Notes under the pieces: model-generated | What the model was told of the DNA's origin: nothing | The model's database searches: none | Seen by the model: the letters and a program-made list of their open reading frames with translations, nothing else | Origin: Dehalogenimonas sp. THU2 | GTDB taxonomy: Bacteria; Chloroflexota; Dehalococcoidia; Dehalococcoidales; Dehalococcoidaceae | Direction: 5' to 3' | DNA length: 64,000 bases | NCBI RefSeq assembly: GCF_039749495.1 | Contig: NZ_JBDLLU010000003.1 | Coordinates: 62,001-126,000, forward strand | Part shown: in pieces, positions 28,219 to 36,832 of the stretch | How the letters are laid out: each line of letters starts with the position of its first letter | Position numbering within the stretch: position 1 is the first letter of the stretch | Translations under genes and position numbers: made by a program

Positions 28219-29317
28219 GCCGGAGATCGCCGCTCTGGAAGCCTGCTATCACGGCGGGCCGAACTATGCCGAATTCGAAAAACTCGGCATTGACCCGGAC
28301 GATGTCCTCGATTTCAGCTCCAATTCCAACCCTTACCCTTTCAAACTCGATTTCAACCTGGAAAACGTGATCATCGACCATTATCCGGATTCGGATTCGA
28401 CGGACCTAAGAAGAATCATTGCTTTTCAAAATGGCCTCGACGCTGATAGCGTCATCTTCGGCAACGGCAGCATGGAGATCATCCGGCTGGTAGCCCAGGC
28501 CTATTTCAGTACCGGCGACCGGGTGCTAATTCTGAAGCCGACATTCGGGGAATACGAGTTGGCGTGCCGCATCGCCGGCGCAGAGATCATCGAGTTGTGG
28601 GCTGAAGAAAAGGATAATTTCAGGTTCGATGTAAAACGGTGCATCGACCTGATCAAGCAGTTGAAGCCCAAAGCGCTCTTCCTCTGCAACCCCGACAACC
28701 CCACCGGCCAGTACTTGACCAGGGCCGAGATCGAATCGGTGTTGTCGTCGATGGACGGCGGCCTCGTCATTCTCGATGAAGCCTATATCGCTTTTACCGA
28801 GGGCGCCTGGAGTTCGGTCGATCTGGTACCCGGGGGCAATCTGATCATCGTCCGGAGCATGACCAAGGACTATGCCCTTGCCGGTTTGCGTTTGGGTTAT
28901 GCCATGGCTCATCCGGACATCATCGAGAACCTGTGCAAGGTCAAACCGCCCTGGAACGTGAACGCGGTAGCCCAGCGGACCGGCCTCCAGGCACTGGCTG
29001 ACAACGCCTATATCCTGCGTAGCGACAGCCTTCTCCGCAAGAACCGGGATTACCTTATCGGTGAATTCACCTCGTTAGGCTACCGGATCGTGCCGACGCG
29101 CACCAACTTTTTCCTGATGAAGGTCGGCCTGGCGGGTGAATTCCGTATGGCGCTCATGAAGCACGGCGTCATCGTCAGAGATTGCACTTCCTTCGGTTTA
29201 CCCGACTATGTTCGCATCGCCCCGCGAACGCTCCCAGAATGCCGTCGCCTGGCACAGGCGGTTAGATCATTGAGCTGGGGGACGGACAACGTAACAAATC
29301 ATCAATGCCCCGGATAA
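28205..29317 (+). CDS. cobD: L-threonine-O-3-phosphate decarboxylase-like aminotransferase
   Basis: A PLP-dependent fold-type I enzyme of the HisC/CobD group. The N-terminus YHGGPNYAEFEKLGIDPDDVLDFSSNSNPYP matches threonine-phosphate decarboxylase, which makes aminopropanol phosphate for CbiB. CNPDNPTGQYL, LDEAYIAF and the PLP lysine in RSMTKDYALAGLRLGYA (Lys near 222) are present. Context with cbiB supports CobD over histidinol-phosphate transaminase, although the two families are close. The TTG start at 28205 has AGGGGGG eight bases upstream and overlaps cbiB. Confidence 0.85.
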   Translation: MLSPRPEIAALEACYHGGPNYAEFEKLGIDPDDVLDFSSNSNPYPFKLDFNLENVIIDHYPDSDSTDLRRIIAFQNGLDADSVIFGNGSMEIIRLVAQAYFSTGDRVLILKPTFGEYELACRIAGAEIIELWAEEKDNFRFDVKRCIDLIKQLKPKALFLCNPDNPTGQYLTRAEIESVLSSMDGGLVILDEAYIAFTEGAWSSVDLVPGGNLIIVRSMTKDYALAGLRLGYAMAHPDIIENLCKVKPPWNVNAVAQRTGLQALADNAYILRSDSLLRKNRDYLIGEFTSLGYRIVPTRTNFFLMKVGLAGEFRMALMKHGVIVRDCTSFGLPDYVRIAPRTLPECRRLAQAVRSLSWGTDNVTNHQCPG

Positions 29318-29369
29318 GCATCGATTCTTCTCGGTCTCTTCACCAATAATTAGATGGTCGCGATATCAG

Positions 29370-29455
29370 GCACCCCTTCGCGTCTCTCCCTTCCGTAAAG
29401 GCTTGTCCTGAGTGAAGCGAAGGATAGATTATGAGGGATTTATGATGCCCCCGTT
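29370..29455. repeat. Dispersed intergenic repeat, copy 2, interrupted
   Basis: It shares TTCGCGTCTCTCCCTT, CGTAAAGG and AGATTATGAGGGATTT, in the same order, with 19586-19660. A GTCCTGAGTGAAGCGAAGGA unit near 29404-29423 breaks the hairpin, as if one repeat inserted in another. Confidence 0.5.
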
Positions 29456-29479
29456 ACATCGGATGTCACCGACCTGTTT

Positions 29480-29870
29480 ATTTTCCAAACCCGCCAAAAT
29501 CCTATTGACAATTCCTTTACTAGGGCCTTATCATATGTTCTCTATACCTTGCCATTGTATAGCCGATGGCAGTACATAATACGTCCGTTGGGACATGCCG
29601 CGCTTGAACCAACGGAATCGGGGCCGAGTCCTCCCGTGAATCCCGGACTGTCAATAACAACAGGAATTGAATCATTTGTTTTATAACCCTGACAACTCTT
29701 GGAACTTGCGATTTGAGACTCGCGACCCGGAAAATGAATTGAGTTATTTGATTCAATTTGTTGTTGCGAAACAATCTCGCGTTTGGACAACCGGATCCTA
29801 ATCGTCGAAAATCGGAATTGTTTCCTGAAAAAAGCATTGCGAAAAAACAAATAATCAGTTTCTCTAAATC
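29480..29870 (-). repeat. Diverged long intergenic repeat, copy A
   Basis: Read on the minus strand, this stretch shares a clearly related block of about 140 bases with 56740-56890, including TTTTCAGGAAACAATTC and CCAAACG(C/T)GAG. A shorter downstream block with TTTTGGCGGGTTTG also matches. Copy A has an extra 100-150 bases between the two blocks. Open frames across it read as low-quality protein, so I treat it as non-coding. It fills most of the 613-base gap between the cobD homologue and cobT. Confidence 0.55.
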
Positions 29871-29930
29871 GGTCCGCTGGCCACACGGTGAGTGAGCGAC
29901 AGAAAATAATGAAAAAGGGGAATAAAAATC

Positions 29931-30989
29931 ATGGGTGAATTACTCAACAAGACCATAGCGTCCATCAAACCGCTGGATGATGCAGCGATGAAGAAAGCTT
30001 CCGCCCGGCAGGATATGCTGACCAAACCCCAGGGTGCGCTGGGCCGCCTGGAGGAGATCTCGATCCGGCTGGCCGGTATTCAGGGTAAAACACTGCCGGT
30101 CATCAAGGATAAAGCTATCATTACCATGGCCGGAGACCACGGCGTGGTGGCCGAAAAAGTCGGCAATTATCCCCAGGAAGTTACCCCCCAGATGGTGCTC
30201 AATTTCGTCCGCGGCGGCGCGGCGATCAACGTCATCGCCCGTCAGATCGGCGCCAGGGTGGTCGTGGTCAACATGGGCGTCGCCGGTGAACTGCCCGCCG
30301 ATATCCCGGTGGTCGATAAACTCGTCGCCAGGGGTACCGCCAATATCGCAAAGGGTCCGGCCATGACCGAAGCCCAGGCCATTCAGGCTGTCGAAGCCGG
30401 CATCGAGGTGGTCAACGCCGAGATCGACAAAGGCCTGGACATCGTCGGTACCGGGGACATGGGCATTGGCAACACCACCCCCTCCGCCGCCATCTGCGCC
30501 GTCATGACCGGTCAGGCTGTGGGTAAGGTAACCGGACGCGGCACCGGTCTTTCCGATGAGCAGCTGGAGCATAAGATCAAGGTCATCGAAGGCGCTATCA
30601 CCCTCAATAACCCTGACCCGAAGAACGGTCTCGACGTTCTCGCCAAGCTCGGCGGTTTCGAGATCGGCGGTATCGCCGGCGTGATCCTGGGTGCGGCTGC
30701 CCGCGGTGTACCGGTAGTCGTCGACGGATTCATTTCCGGCGCGGGCGCCCTAATCGCTGAAGCTCTGGCGCCCTTGTCCCGGGAGTATATGTTCCTCGGT
30801 CACCTGTCGGTGGAACCCGGGCACAGGATCATGGCCGAAAAACTCGGTCTGAAACCGATTGTCACCCTGGATCTGAGATTAGGCGAAGGCACCGGCGCCG
30901 CCATCGGCATCTTTATCGCCGAAACATCCACCAGGTTGCTGGCAGAAATGGCCACTTTCGGCGAAGCCGGTGTCTCTGAGGCGGAATAG
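29931..30989 (+). CDS. cobT: Nicotinate-nucleotide-dimethylbenzimidazole phosphoribosyltransferase CobT
   Basis: CobT activates the lower-ligand base (such as 5,6-dimethylbenzimidazole) as alpha-ribazole phosphate. Family motifs seen are KPQGALGRLEEISIRLAGIQGK, MAGDHGVVAEKVGNYPQEVTPQMV, GDMGIGNTTPSAA and the C-terminal LRLGEGTGAAIG, which contains the catalytic glutamate. At 352 aa it is of normal length. The ATG follows AAAAGGGG. It begins the second corrinoid gene block (cobT-cobS-cobC-cobU) after a repeat-filled gap. Confidence 0.96.
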   Translation: MGELLNKTIASIKPLDDAAMKKASARQDMLTKPQGALGRLEEISIRLAGIQGKTLPVIKDKAIITMAGDHGVVAEKVGNYPQEVTPQMVLNFVRGGAAINVIARQIGARVVVVNMGVAGELPADIPVVDKLVARGTANIAKGPAMTEAQAIQAVEAGIEVVNAEIDKGLDIVGTGDMGIGNTTPSAAICAVMTGQAVGKVTGRGTGLSDEQLEHKIKVIEGAITLNNPDPKNGLDVLAKLGGFEIGGIAGVILGAAARGVPVVVDGFISGAGALIAEALAPLSREYMFLGHLSVEPGHRIMAEKLGLKPIVTLDLRLGEGTGAAIGIFIAETSTRLLAEMATFGEAGVSEAE

Positions 30990-31033
30990 CTTAAACAAGA
31001 TTGCGATGGCTTAGAGAGGTTTAAAGAGAAAAA

Positions 31034-31798
31034 GTGTCATTCTTGGCGGCTTTGCGATTTTTGACCAGCATCCCAATTCCGTTCCGGCGGGAGAACTGGG
31101 ATCGCCCTCTAAGCCAGCAGCAGTTTGCCCGCTCGCTGGTGTATTATCCGTTCATCGGTCTCGTTATCGGTGGCATCCTGTGCGGCCTGTACTGGCTTTT
31201 CAGCCACTTTCTACCGGTCTTCCTCGCTGATGCCCTGCTGCTCGGCAGCCTGGTCATGCTGACCGGCGGACTGCACCTGGACGGGGTTATCGATACCTTC
31301 GACGGACTGGCTGGCGGCCACCGGGTGCCGGAGCGCCGCAAGCAGATCATGAAGGAACCGGGCGCCGGTGCTATCGGCGTGGTGGCGGCTATCGTGCTGC
31401 TGCTGTTAAAATTTACGGCACTTATCAGCGTTCCGGAATCGGTGATCTACTCTGCCCTCATCCTGATGCCGGTGCTCAGCCGCTGGGCGATGGTGTATGC
31501 TGTTTTCAGGTACCCTTACGCGCGGGAGCAGGGGATGGGTAAGGAGCTTAAAGGCGGTTCCGCGGCCATCGTTCCGGTGCTGGCGACCCTATCTGCTTTG
31601 GCGATCGCTGCCCTAACCGCGGGCTGGCGGGGAATCGTGGCCATGCTGGTCATCTGGCTCCTGACGGTGATGCTGGCCCGCTTTTTCCAGGGGAAGTTCC
31701 AGGGACTCACCGGGGACACCTACGGAGCGATCAATGAGATCAGTGAGTTTGCCGTATTGCTTTTAGTCGTGCTATTCTCTTTCAACAATTGGTTCTAG
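31034..31798 (+). CDS. cobS: Adenosylcobinamide-GDP ribazoletransferase CobS
   Basis: This membrane enzyme joins adenosylcobinamide-GDP with alpha-ribazole (phosphate), the last assembly step of the nucleotide loop. Motifs FLTSIPIPFRRENW at the N-terminus, GGLHLDGVIDTFDGLAGG (metal-binding aspartates) and MKEPGAGAIGVVA are present. About six hydrophobic helices are visible. GTG start, 44 bases after cobT. At 254 aa it is complete. Confidence 0.94.
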   Translation: MSFLAALRFLTSIPIPFRRENWDRPLSQQQFARSLVYYPFIGLVIGGILCGLYWLFSHFLPVFLADALLLGSLVMLTGGLHLDGVIDTFDGLAGGHRVPERRKQIMKEPGAGAIGVVAAIVLLLLKFTALISVPESVIYSALILMPVLSRWAMVYAVFRYPYAREQGMGKELKGGSAAIVPVLATLSALAIAALTAGWRGIVAMLVIWLLTVMLARFFQGKFQGLTGDTYGAINEISEFAVLLLVVLFSFNNWF

Positions 31799-31809
31799 GA
31801 GAATAATTA

Positions 31810-32415
31810 GTGCGACTGATCCTGATCCGGCACGGCAAAACCGCCACCGACAATCCGGAAAAATGCCACGGTTTCACCGATATCGATCTTTCTGAAGAAG
31901 GTTACCGCCAGGCCGAACGACTGGCCGCCCGTTTCCGCGATGAGAAGATAGACATCATCTATTCAAGCACGCTGAAGCGCGGCGTCGCTACCGCGGGTAT
32001 TATCGCTGCCAATCGCGACGTCGAGATACGCAGTGCTCCGGAGCTCAACGAGGTCGATTTCGGACGGATAGAGGGTATCACCTTCAGTGAGGCCTGCGCG
32101 CTGTATCCCGATGTCGGAGAATTATGGCGCTGTGGTAGTACCGAGCTTTGTTTTCCGGAGGGTGAAGATTTCACCGGATTTTCCACCAGGGTTAGCACCT
32201 TTCTCGAACGATTGAAACATCATGGGGATGAAGAGACCATCATGATCGTCGGTCATGGCGGACCTCATAAAATCTTGCTGTGTGGTCTTCTTGGGTTGCC
32301 CTGGGAGCACTACTGGAAATTCCGGTTCGAGATGGCTTCGGTCAGTATCATAGACATCTATGGGACTGGCGCTTTGCTTGAAAAACTGAGCGATACTTCC
32401 CATTTGGCCCAATAG
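31810..32415 (+). CDS. cobC: Alpha-ribazole phosphatase, histidine phosphatase family
   Basis: The catalytic LIRHGKT (His at residue 6) and second histidine in IVGHGGPHK define the phosphoglycerate-mutase-like histidine phosphatases. CobC removes phosphate from alpha-ribazole phosphate or adenosylcobalamin phosphate. Location between cobS and cobU supports this role over other family members. GTG start at 31810 with TAGGAGAATAATTA in front. At 201 aa it is normal. Confidence 0.88.
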   Translation: MRLILIRHGKTATDNPEKCHGFTDIDLSEEGYRQAERLAARFRDEKIDIIYSSTLKRGVATAGIIAANRDVEIRSAPELNEVDFGRIEGITFSEACALYPDVGELWRCGSTELCFPEGEDFTGFSTRVSTFLERLKHHGDEETIMIVGHGGPHKILLCGLLGLPWEHYWKFRFEMASVSIIDIYGTGALLEKLSDTSHLAQ

Positions 32416-32422
32416 CGAGGGT

Positions 32423-32992
32423 ATGGATATGGATCGAAAGACGATACTGCTAATCGGCGGCGCCCGCAGCGGTAAGAGCAGCTACGCGGAAGAACTGGCG
32501 CGGGAGATCGGCGGAGAAGTGTTATTCGTGGCCACCGCCGAAGCCGGTGATGCGGAGATGCAAACCCGCATAGCGGCGCATAAAAAATCCCGACCTGCTC
32601 ATTGGCACACCTTGGAAGCGCCATGCGGGGTTGGCGGTTGCATCGCCCTGGACACGAGGAGCTACGATGTGGTGGTCCTGGACTGCGTCACCCTCCTGGT
32701 GAACAATATCCTTTGCAAGCACATGGCCGTTCAGGGCGATGACGTCAGCCAGAAGGCTGTTGAGGAAGATGTCAAGTCCGAAATAGGCGCCGTCATCGAA
32801 TGTATGCGGAAGAGTCCCGCTACATATGTCATGGTGACTAACGAAGTTGGCGAAGGTATTATCCCGCTGGGCGCCTCCACCCGGATTTACCGCGACGTGC
32901 TGGGGAGGGCTAATCAGATGCTGGCGCGGGCGGTCGACGAGGTTTACCTGATGGTTGCGGGTATTCCGCTCCGTGTAAAGCCGCAACGGTAG
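32423..32992 (+). CDS. cobU: Adenosylcobinamide kinase/adenosylcobinamide-phosphate guanylyltransferase CobU
   Basis: A P-loop GGARSGKSS (residues about 12-20) is followed by the AHKKSRPAHWHTLEAP segment, which holds the histidine that is guanylylated in this family, and by VLDCVTLLVNN. It phosphorylates cobinamide and then transfers GMP. The ATG is seven bases after cobC. At 189 aa it is typical. It ends the corrinoid block, and a strong hairpin follows. Confidence 0.95.
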   Translation: MDMDRKTILLIGGARSGKSSYAEELAREIGGEVLFVATAEAGDAEMQTRIAAHKKSRPAHWHTLEAPCGVGGCIALDTRSYDVVVLDCVTLLVNNILCKHMAVQGDDVSQKAVEEDVKSEIGAVIECMRKSPATYVMVTNEVGEGIIPLGASTRIYRDVLGRANQMLARAVDEVYLMVAGIPLRVKPQR

Positions 32993-33027
32993 ATTATCGA
33001 ATTGGCACTTGGTAGAGCGTAATAAAG

Positions 33028-33055
33028 TAAGGGCGGCTCAGCCGAGCCGCCCTTT
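33028..33055. terminator. Bidirectional terminator between cobU and trxA
   Basis: Perfect arms GGGCGGCTC (33031-33039) and GAGCCGCCC (33044-33052) enclose a four-base loop. AA precedes and TTT follows, so the hairpin serves both converging transcripts. Confidence 0.85.
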
Positions 33056-33078
33056 GCCGTTCGATCGTTTGGGTCCGT

Positions 33079-33396
33079 TTAGATCAGTTTTTCGATCTTA
33101 GTCTCCAGCGTGCTCTCCGGTACCGCGCCTACGACCGTGTCCTCGACTTTGCCGGCTTTAAAAAACATGAGGGTGGGAATGGACATGACCCGGAATTGTC
33201 CCGCCGTCTTCTGGTTTTCGTCCACGTTCATCTTGCAGAACTTGAATTTATCCTTGTGTTTCTCTTCCAGCTTATCTACAACCGGGGCCACCATGCGGCA
33301 GGGACCGCACCATGGAGCCCAGAAGTCTACCAGCACCGGTAATTCTGATTTGACCACTTCCGCGTCAAAAGTATCGTCGGTAATTTCCAGCGGCAT
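33079..33396 (-). CDS. trxA: Thioredoxin
   Basis: The 105-aa protein carries the FWAPWCGPCRM active site (Cys pair near residues 31 and 34), the RVMSIPTLMFF cis-proline strand and the usual C-terminal helix. It is a cytosolic thiol reductant. AAGAGGTGA precedes the ATG. It lies downstream of the HdrA-GltD fusion gene by about 60 bases on the same strand and could be co-transcribed with it or have its own promoter. Confidence 0.95.
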   Translation of the reverse strand: MPLEITDDTFDAEVVKSELPVLVDFWAPWCGPCRMVAPVVDKLEEKHKDKFKFCKMNVDENQKTAGQFRVMSIPTLMFFKAGKVEDTVVGAVPESTLETKIEKLI

Positions 33397-33458
33397 AGTT
33401 CACCTCTTTCTGAAGACTATTCTAAAATAGTAACGCTTTAATGGAGATAGGTCAAACG

Positions 33459-36400
33459 CTATGGGCATTCGATCAAGGCTTCAACCATAGCCTGCAATTG
33501 GCCGGTGGTGAAATTCTTGACCACGATACCTTGTTTGGGGCAAGTGGCCATGCAGACGCCGCAACCGCGGCATTTCACCGGGTCGGACTCGACAGTCTTT
33601 TTAACCGCCCCGTTACTACTGTATTCGATCAGGGTGATGGCGTCGAAGGGGCAGGGATCGACGCAATAGGCGCAGCCATCGCAATTGGCTTCAATCACCT
33701 CTGAGATACAGGGTTCCAGGGAGATACTGCCCTTGGCGATGGTCGCCAGCACCCGTGCCGCCGCCGCCTGGGCCTGGGCCACGGTTTGGGGGATATCTTT
33801 CGGTCCCTGGGCGCAACCGGCCACAAAGACTCCTTCGTTCATCGTAGCGACAGGGTCGAGTTTGGGATGGCGTTCCAGGAAAAAGCCGTCGGCGCTGCGC
33901 GACAGGCCGAATAAACGGCCCACCGCTTCGGCGTCCTTCTGAGGTTCAACGGCATTGGCCAGTACCACCATATCCACAGGCACCCGCAGTACGGCGCCCA
34001 GGAGAGTATCCTCGACGATAGCTATGAGTTTACCCTGTGTTTCCTCGCCGATAGTCTGATCGGTTATTTCGGCTACCTTGCCTCGAATGAAATTGACGCC
34101 CTCCTCGGCGACCCGCCTTGAAAACTCCTCGTAACCCTTGCCAACACACCGCAGGTCGATGTACATCTGATAAACGCTGGCGCCGGTGCGTTCCCTGATA
34201 AGATGAGCCTGTTTCAGAGAGTACATGCAGCATATCTGTGAACAGTACTCATGATAATTCTTGTCCCGGCTGCCGACGCAATGGACAATGGCAACGCTTT
34301 CCGGCTTGCGGCCGTCTTTCAGGCGTATCTCACCGCTGGTCGGACCCGATGCGTTGGCCAGCCTTTCGAATTCCAGGCCGGTAATGACATTCTCGAATTT
34401 TCCGTAACCGAATTGCGTGATAATGGAGGGGTCGAACATCTCGTAGCCTGTGGCGACGATGATGTTTCCAACTTCGATCTCCACATCTTTCGGCTGCTGC
34501 TCGAAATCGATGCACTTGGGTTCACAAACCGTCAGGCACTGGCGGCAATCGGAGCAACCTCCGCAGTTCAGGCAGCGCGCGGCTTCGGTCACCGCCTGGG
34601 CTTCGGTCAGGTTGAGTTCGGTCTCGGCAAACGAGGTGGTTTCTGCGGGTCTGTGCGAAATCGCGACCCGCGGTGCCTTGATGATACCTTTGATCGATGG
34701 ACGTGCGATATTTGGTTGCGTTTTCCAGTTGGCTTTGAGGTCTTGTTCATTCAGGTAACGATCGATGGATAACGCAGCCTCTTTGCCGGCGGCGATGGCT
34801 TCGATGACGGTGGCCGGGCCGGTAACGGCGTCACCACCGGCGAAAACGCCTTTGAGGCTCGTCGCCAACGTTATCGGGTCGGCTTTGATGGTACCGTTCG
34901 GTTGATGCTCGATTTCGTCAAAGGATCCCTCACCGACTAATTGCCCGACGGCTGTAATGATATTATCGGCGTCGATATCGAATTCGCTACCCTCAACCGG
35001 CATCGGTTTACGCCTGCCGCTCGAATCCGGTTCTCCCAACTCCATCCTTGTGCAACGCACACCGGTGACCCTACCGTCCAACTCGATAACAGCTACCGGG
35101 CTGGTGAGTAACGTCAATTTCACACCTTCAGCCTCGGCGGCGGCGATCTCCTCGGCTATAGCCGGCATTTCGGCGCGGAAACGACGATAGAGGATAGTAA
35201 CTTCTGTAGCGCCCAACCTTATGGCGGTCCGAGCTGCGTCCACAGCGGCATTGCCGCCGCCGATCACTGCGACCTTTTGTCCGAGGGGCGGTGCTGTGCC
35301 TTTTTTGACTTGTTTGAGGAAGTCTATGGCGTTGAAAACACCCCTGGCTGTCTCGCCGGGAATACCCAGCTTTTGGCTCCGCCAGGCGCCGCAGGCGATG
35401 AAAACCGACTGGTACCCTTTTTGTTCAAGCTGGTCGATGGATTCGATGGCAGTACCCGTTAGGATCTCGGCGCCGAGTTCCTTGAGATATGCGATATCAT
35501 TATCCAGCGACGCTTCCGGTAGCCGGTAGGCCGGTATGCCGTAACGCAACATGCCGCCGGGTTGTTCATCGGCTTCGAAAATTGTAACCGGATAGCCCAG
35601 TTTCAAGAGGTCGTAAGCGCAGGCTAAACCGGCGGGACCGGAACCGACGACGGCGATCCTCTCGGTGCGGTTTATCGCCGAGGTTGCCGCTCCTCGACCG
35701 TGATTCAGTTCATAATCGGCGATGAAGCGTTTCAGGGCGCGGATAGCGACGGCTTCGTCCAGGTCGCCCCGGCCGCATTCGGATTCACAGGGATGGGTGC
35801 ATACACGACCACAGACCGCGGCAAAAGGCATGGTGCGCCGTACCACTTCAAGGGCTTCGACGAACTTTCCCTGGGCGATGAGGGCGATGTAGCCCTGGGC
35901 ATTGACGCCAGCAGGACAGGCGACACGGCAGGGTGGTGTACCGCGACGGTCTATGGTGTAAGTATTGGGCACGGACTGGGGGAACGGCCGATAGGCTGCT
36001 TTGCGTTCAGCAAGTCCGAGATCGAATTCCGATGGTACTTTCACCGGGCATATCGTAGCGCAGTCGCCACAGCCTTTGCAGTCTTTTTCGTTAACGTAAC
36101 GGGGTTTCCGTTTGACGGTCACCTTGAAATTCCCGGCATGGCCGTTGACGGCGGCTACCTCGCTGTAAGAAAAAAGAGAAATGTTGGGGTGTTGCCCGGT
36201 CTGGCTCATCTTGGGCGTGGATATACAGGCGGCGCAGTCCAGTGTCGGAAAGGTCTTGTCCAGTTGCGCCATGTGGCCGCCGATGCCGGGATTCTTTTCG
36301 ACCAAGTAAACCTGGTTACCGGATTCAGCGATCTCCAGGGCGGCAGTGATGCCTGCGATACCGCCGCCGACGACCAGTGTATTTGTATTAACAGCGATAC

Positions 36401-36815
36401 TTCGAGGTTCGAGCGGTTGCTGTAAAGCAACTCGGCGCACCGCCGCGCGCACCATGTCTTTAGCCTTGGCTGTTGCCGCCGCTTTATCGCAATTGACCCA
36501 GGCACAGTGTTCCCGGATATTGGCCATATCGAGAAGGTAGGGGTTGATCCCGGCAGACTGAAGGGCGCGCCGGTAGGTTTTTTCATGCATCGTTGGGGAG
36601 CAGGCTGCAATCACGACCCGGTTGAGTGAGTTCTCGCGAATATCGCTTTTGATGATCTCTTGGCCTGGATCGGAACACGTGTATTTGTTTGTACGGGATA
36701 TGACGACTCCGGGTAACGTTCCGGCGTAGTCGGCCACCGAAACCACGTCGACAACGCCGGCGATGTTGATGCCACAGTGACAGATATAGACGCCGGTCCT
36801 GATCTCTTCGTTCAT
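33459..36815 (-). CDS. HdrA with an inserted GltD-like NAD(P)H module (1,118 aa)
   Basis: The order of parts is unusual. Residues 1-140 are the HdrA CHCG domain. Residues about 145-270 hold an HdrA FAD motif (VVGGGIAGI) and ferredoxin motif (CKGCGDCATICP). Residues about 290-760 are a GltD-like module with Fe-S cysteines (CRVACPAG, CGRVCTHPCESECGRG), an FAD motif (VVGSGPAGLACA, near 390), an NAD(P)H motif (VIGGGNAAVDAARTA, near 518) and the ending RCLNCGGC. HdrA sequence then resumes (EVGNIIVATGYEMFDP) and ends in two ferredoxin motifs (CDGCAYCVDPCP, CRGCGVCMATCP). I predict an NAD(P)H-using, possibly bifurcating, enzyme. ATG 36815 has AAGGAGG seven bases upstream. Confidence 0.9.
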   Translation of the reverse strand: MNEEIRTGVYICHCGINIAGVVDVVSVADYAGTLPGVVISRTNKYTCSDPGQEIIKSDIRENSLNRVVIAACSPTMHEKTYRRALQSAGINPYLLDMANIREHCAWVNCDKAAATAKAKDMVRAAVRRVALQQPLEPRSIAVNTNTLVVGGGIAGITAALEIAESGNQVYLVEKNPGIGGHMAQLDKTFPTLDCAACISTPKMSQTGQHPNISLFSYSEVAAVNGHAGNFKVTVKRKPRYVNEKDCKGCGDCATICPVKVPSEFDLGLAERKAAYRPFPQSVPNTYTIDRRGTPPCRVACPAGVNAQGYIALIAQGKFVEALEVVRRTMPFAAVCGRVCTHPCESECGRGDLDEAVAIRALKRFIADYELNHGRGAATSAINRTERIAVVGSGPAGLACAYDLLKLGYPVTIFEADEQPGGMLRYGIPAYRLPEASLDNDIAYLKELGAEILTGTAIESIDQLEQKGYQSVFIACGAWRSQKLGIPGETARGVFNAIDFLKQVKKGTAPPLGQKVAVIGGGNAAVDAARTAIRLGATEVTILYRRFRAEMPAIAEEIAAAEAEGVKLTLLTSPVAVIELDGRVTGVRCTRMELGEPDSSGRRKPMPVEGSEFDIDADNIITAVGQLVGEGSFDEIEHQPNGTIKADPITLATSLKGVFAGGDAVTGPATVIEAIAAGKEAALSIDRYLNEQDLKANWKTQPNIARPSIKGIIKAPRVAISHRPAETTSFAETELNLTEAQAVTEAARCLNCGGCSDCRQCLTVCEPKCIDFEQQPKDVEIEVGNIIVATGYEMFDPSIITQFGYGKFENVITGLEFERLANASGPTSGEIRLKDGRKPESVAIVHCVGSRDKNYHEYCSQICCMYSLKQAHLIRERTGASVYQMYIDLRCVGKGYEEFSRRVAEEGVNFIRGKVAEITDQTIGEETQGKLIAIVEDTLLGAVLRVPVDMVVLANAVEPQKDAEAVGRLFGLSRSADGFFLERHPKLDPVATMNEGVFVAGCAQGPKDIPQTVAQAQAAAARVLATIAKGSISLEPCISEVIEANCDGCAYCVDPCPFDAITLIEYSSNGAVKKTVESDPVKCRGCGVCMATCPKQGIVVKNFTTGQLQAMVEALIECP

Positions 36816-36832
36816 AAGAGCCTCCTTAAGGC

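Noticed and set aside
29520-29886. Two overlapping 105-114 aa minus-strand frames upstream of cobT
   Set aside because: They lie over a diverged intergenic repeat, have no ribosome-binding site, and frames are not preserved between the two repeat copies.
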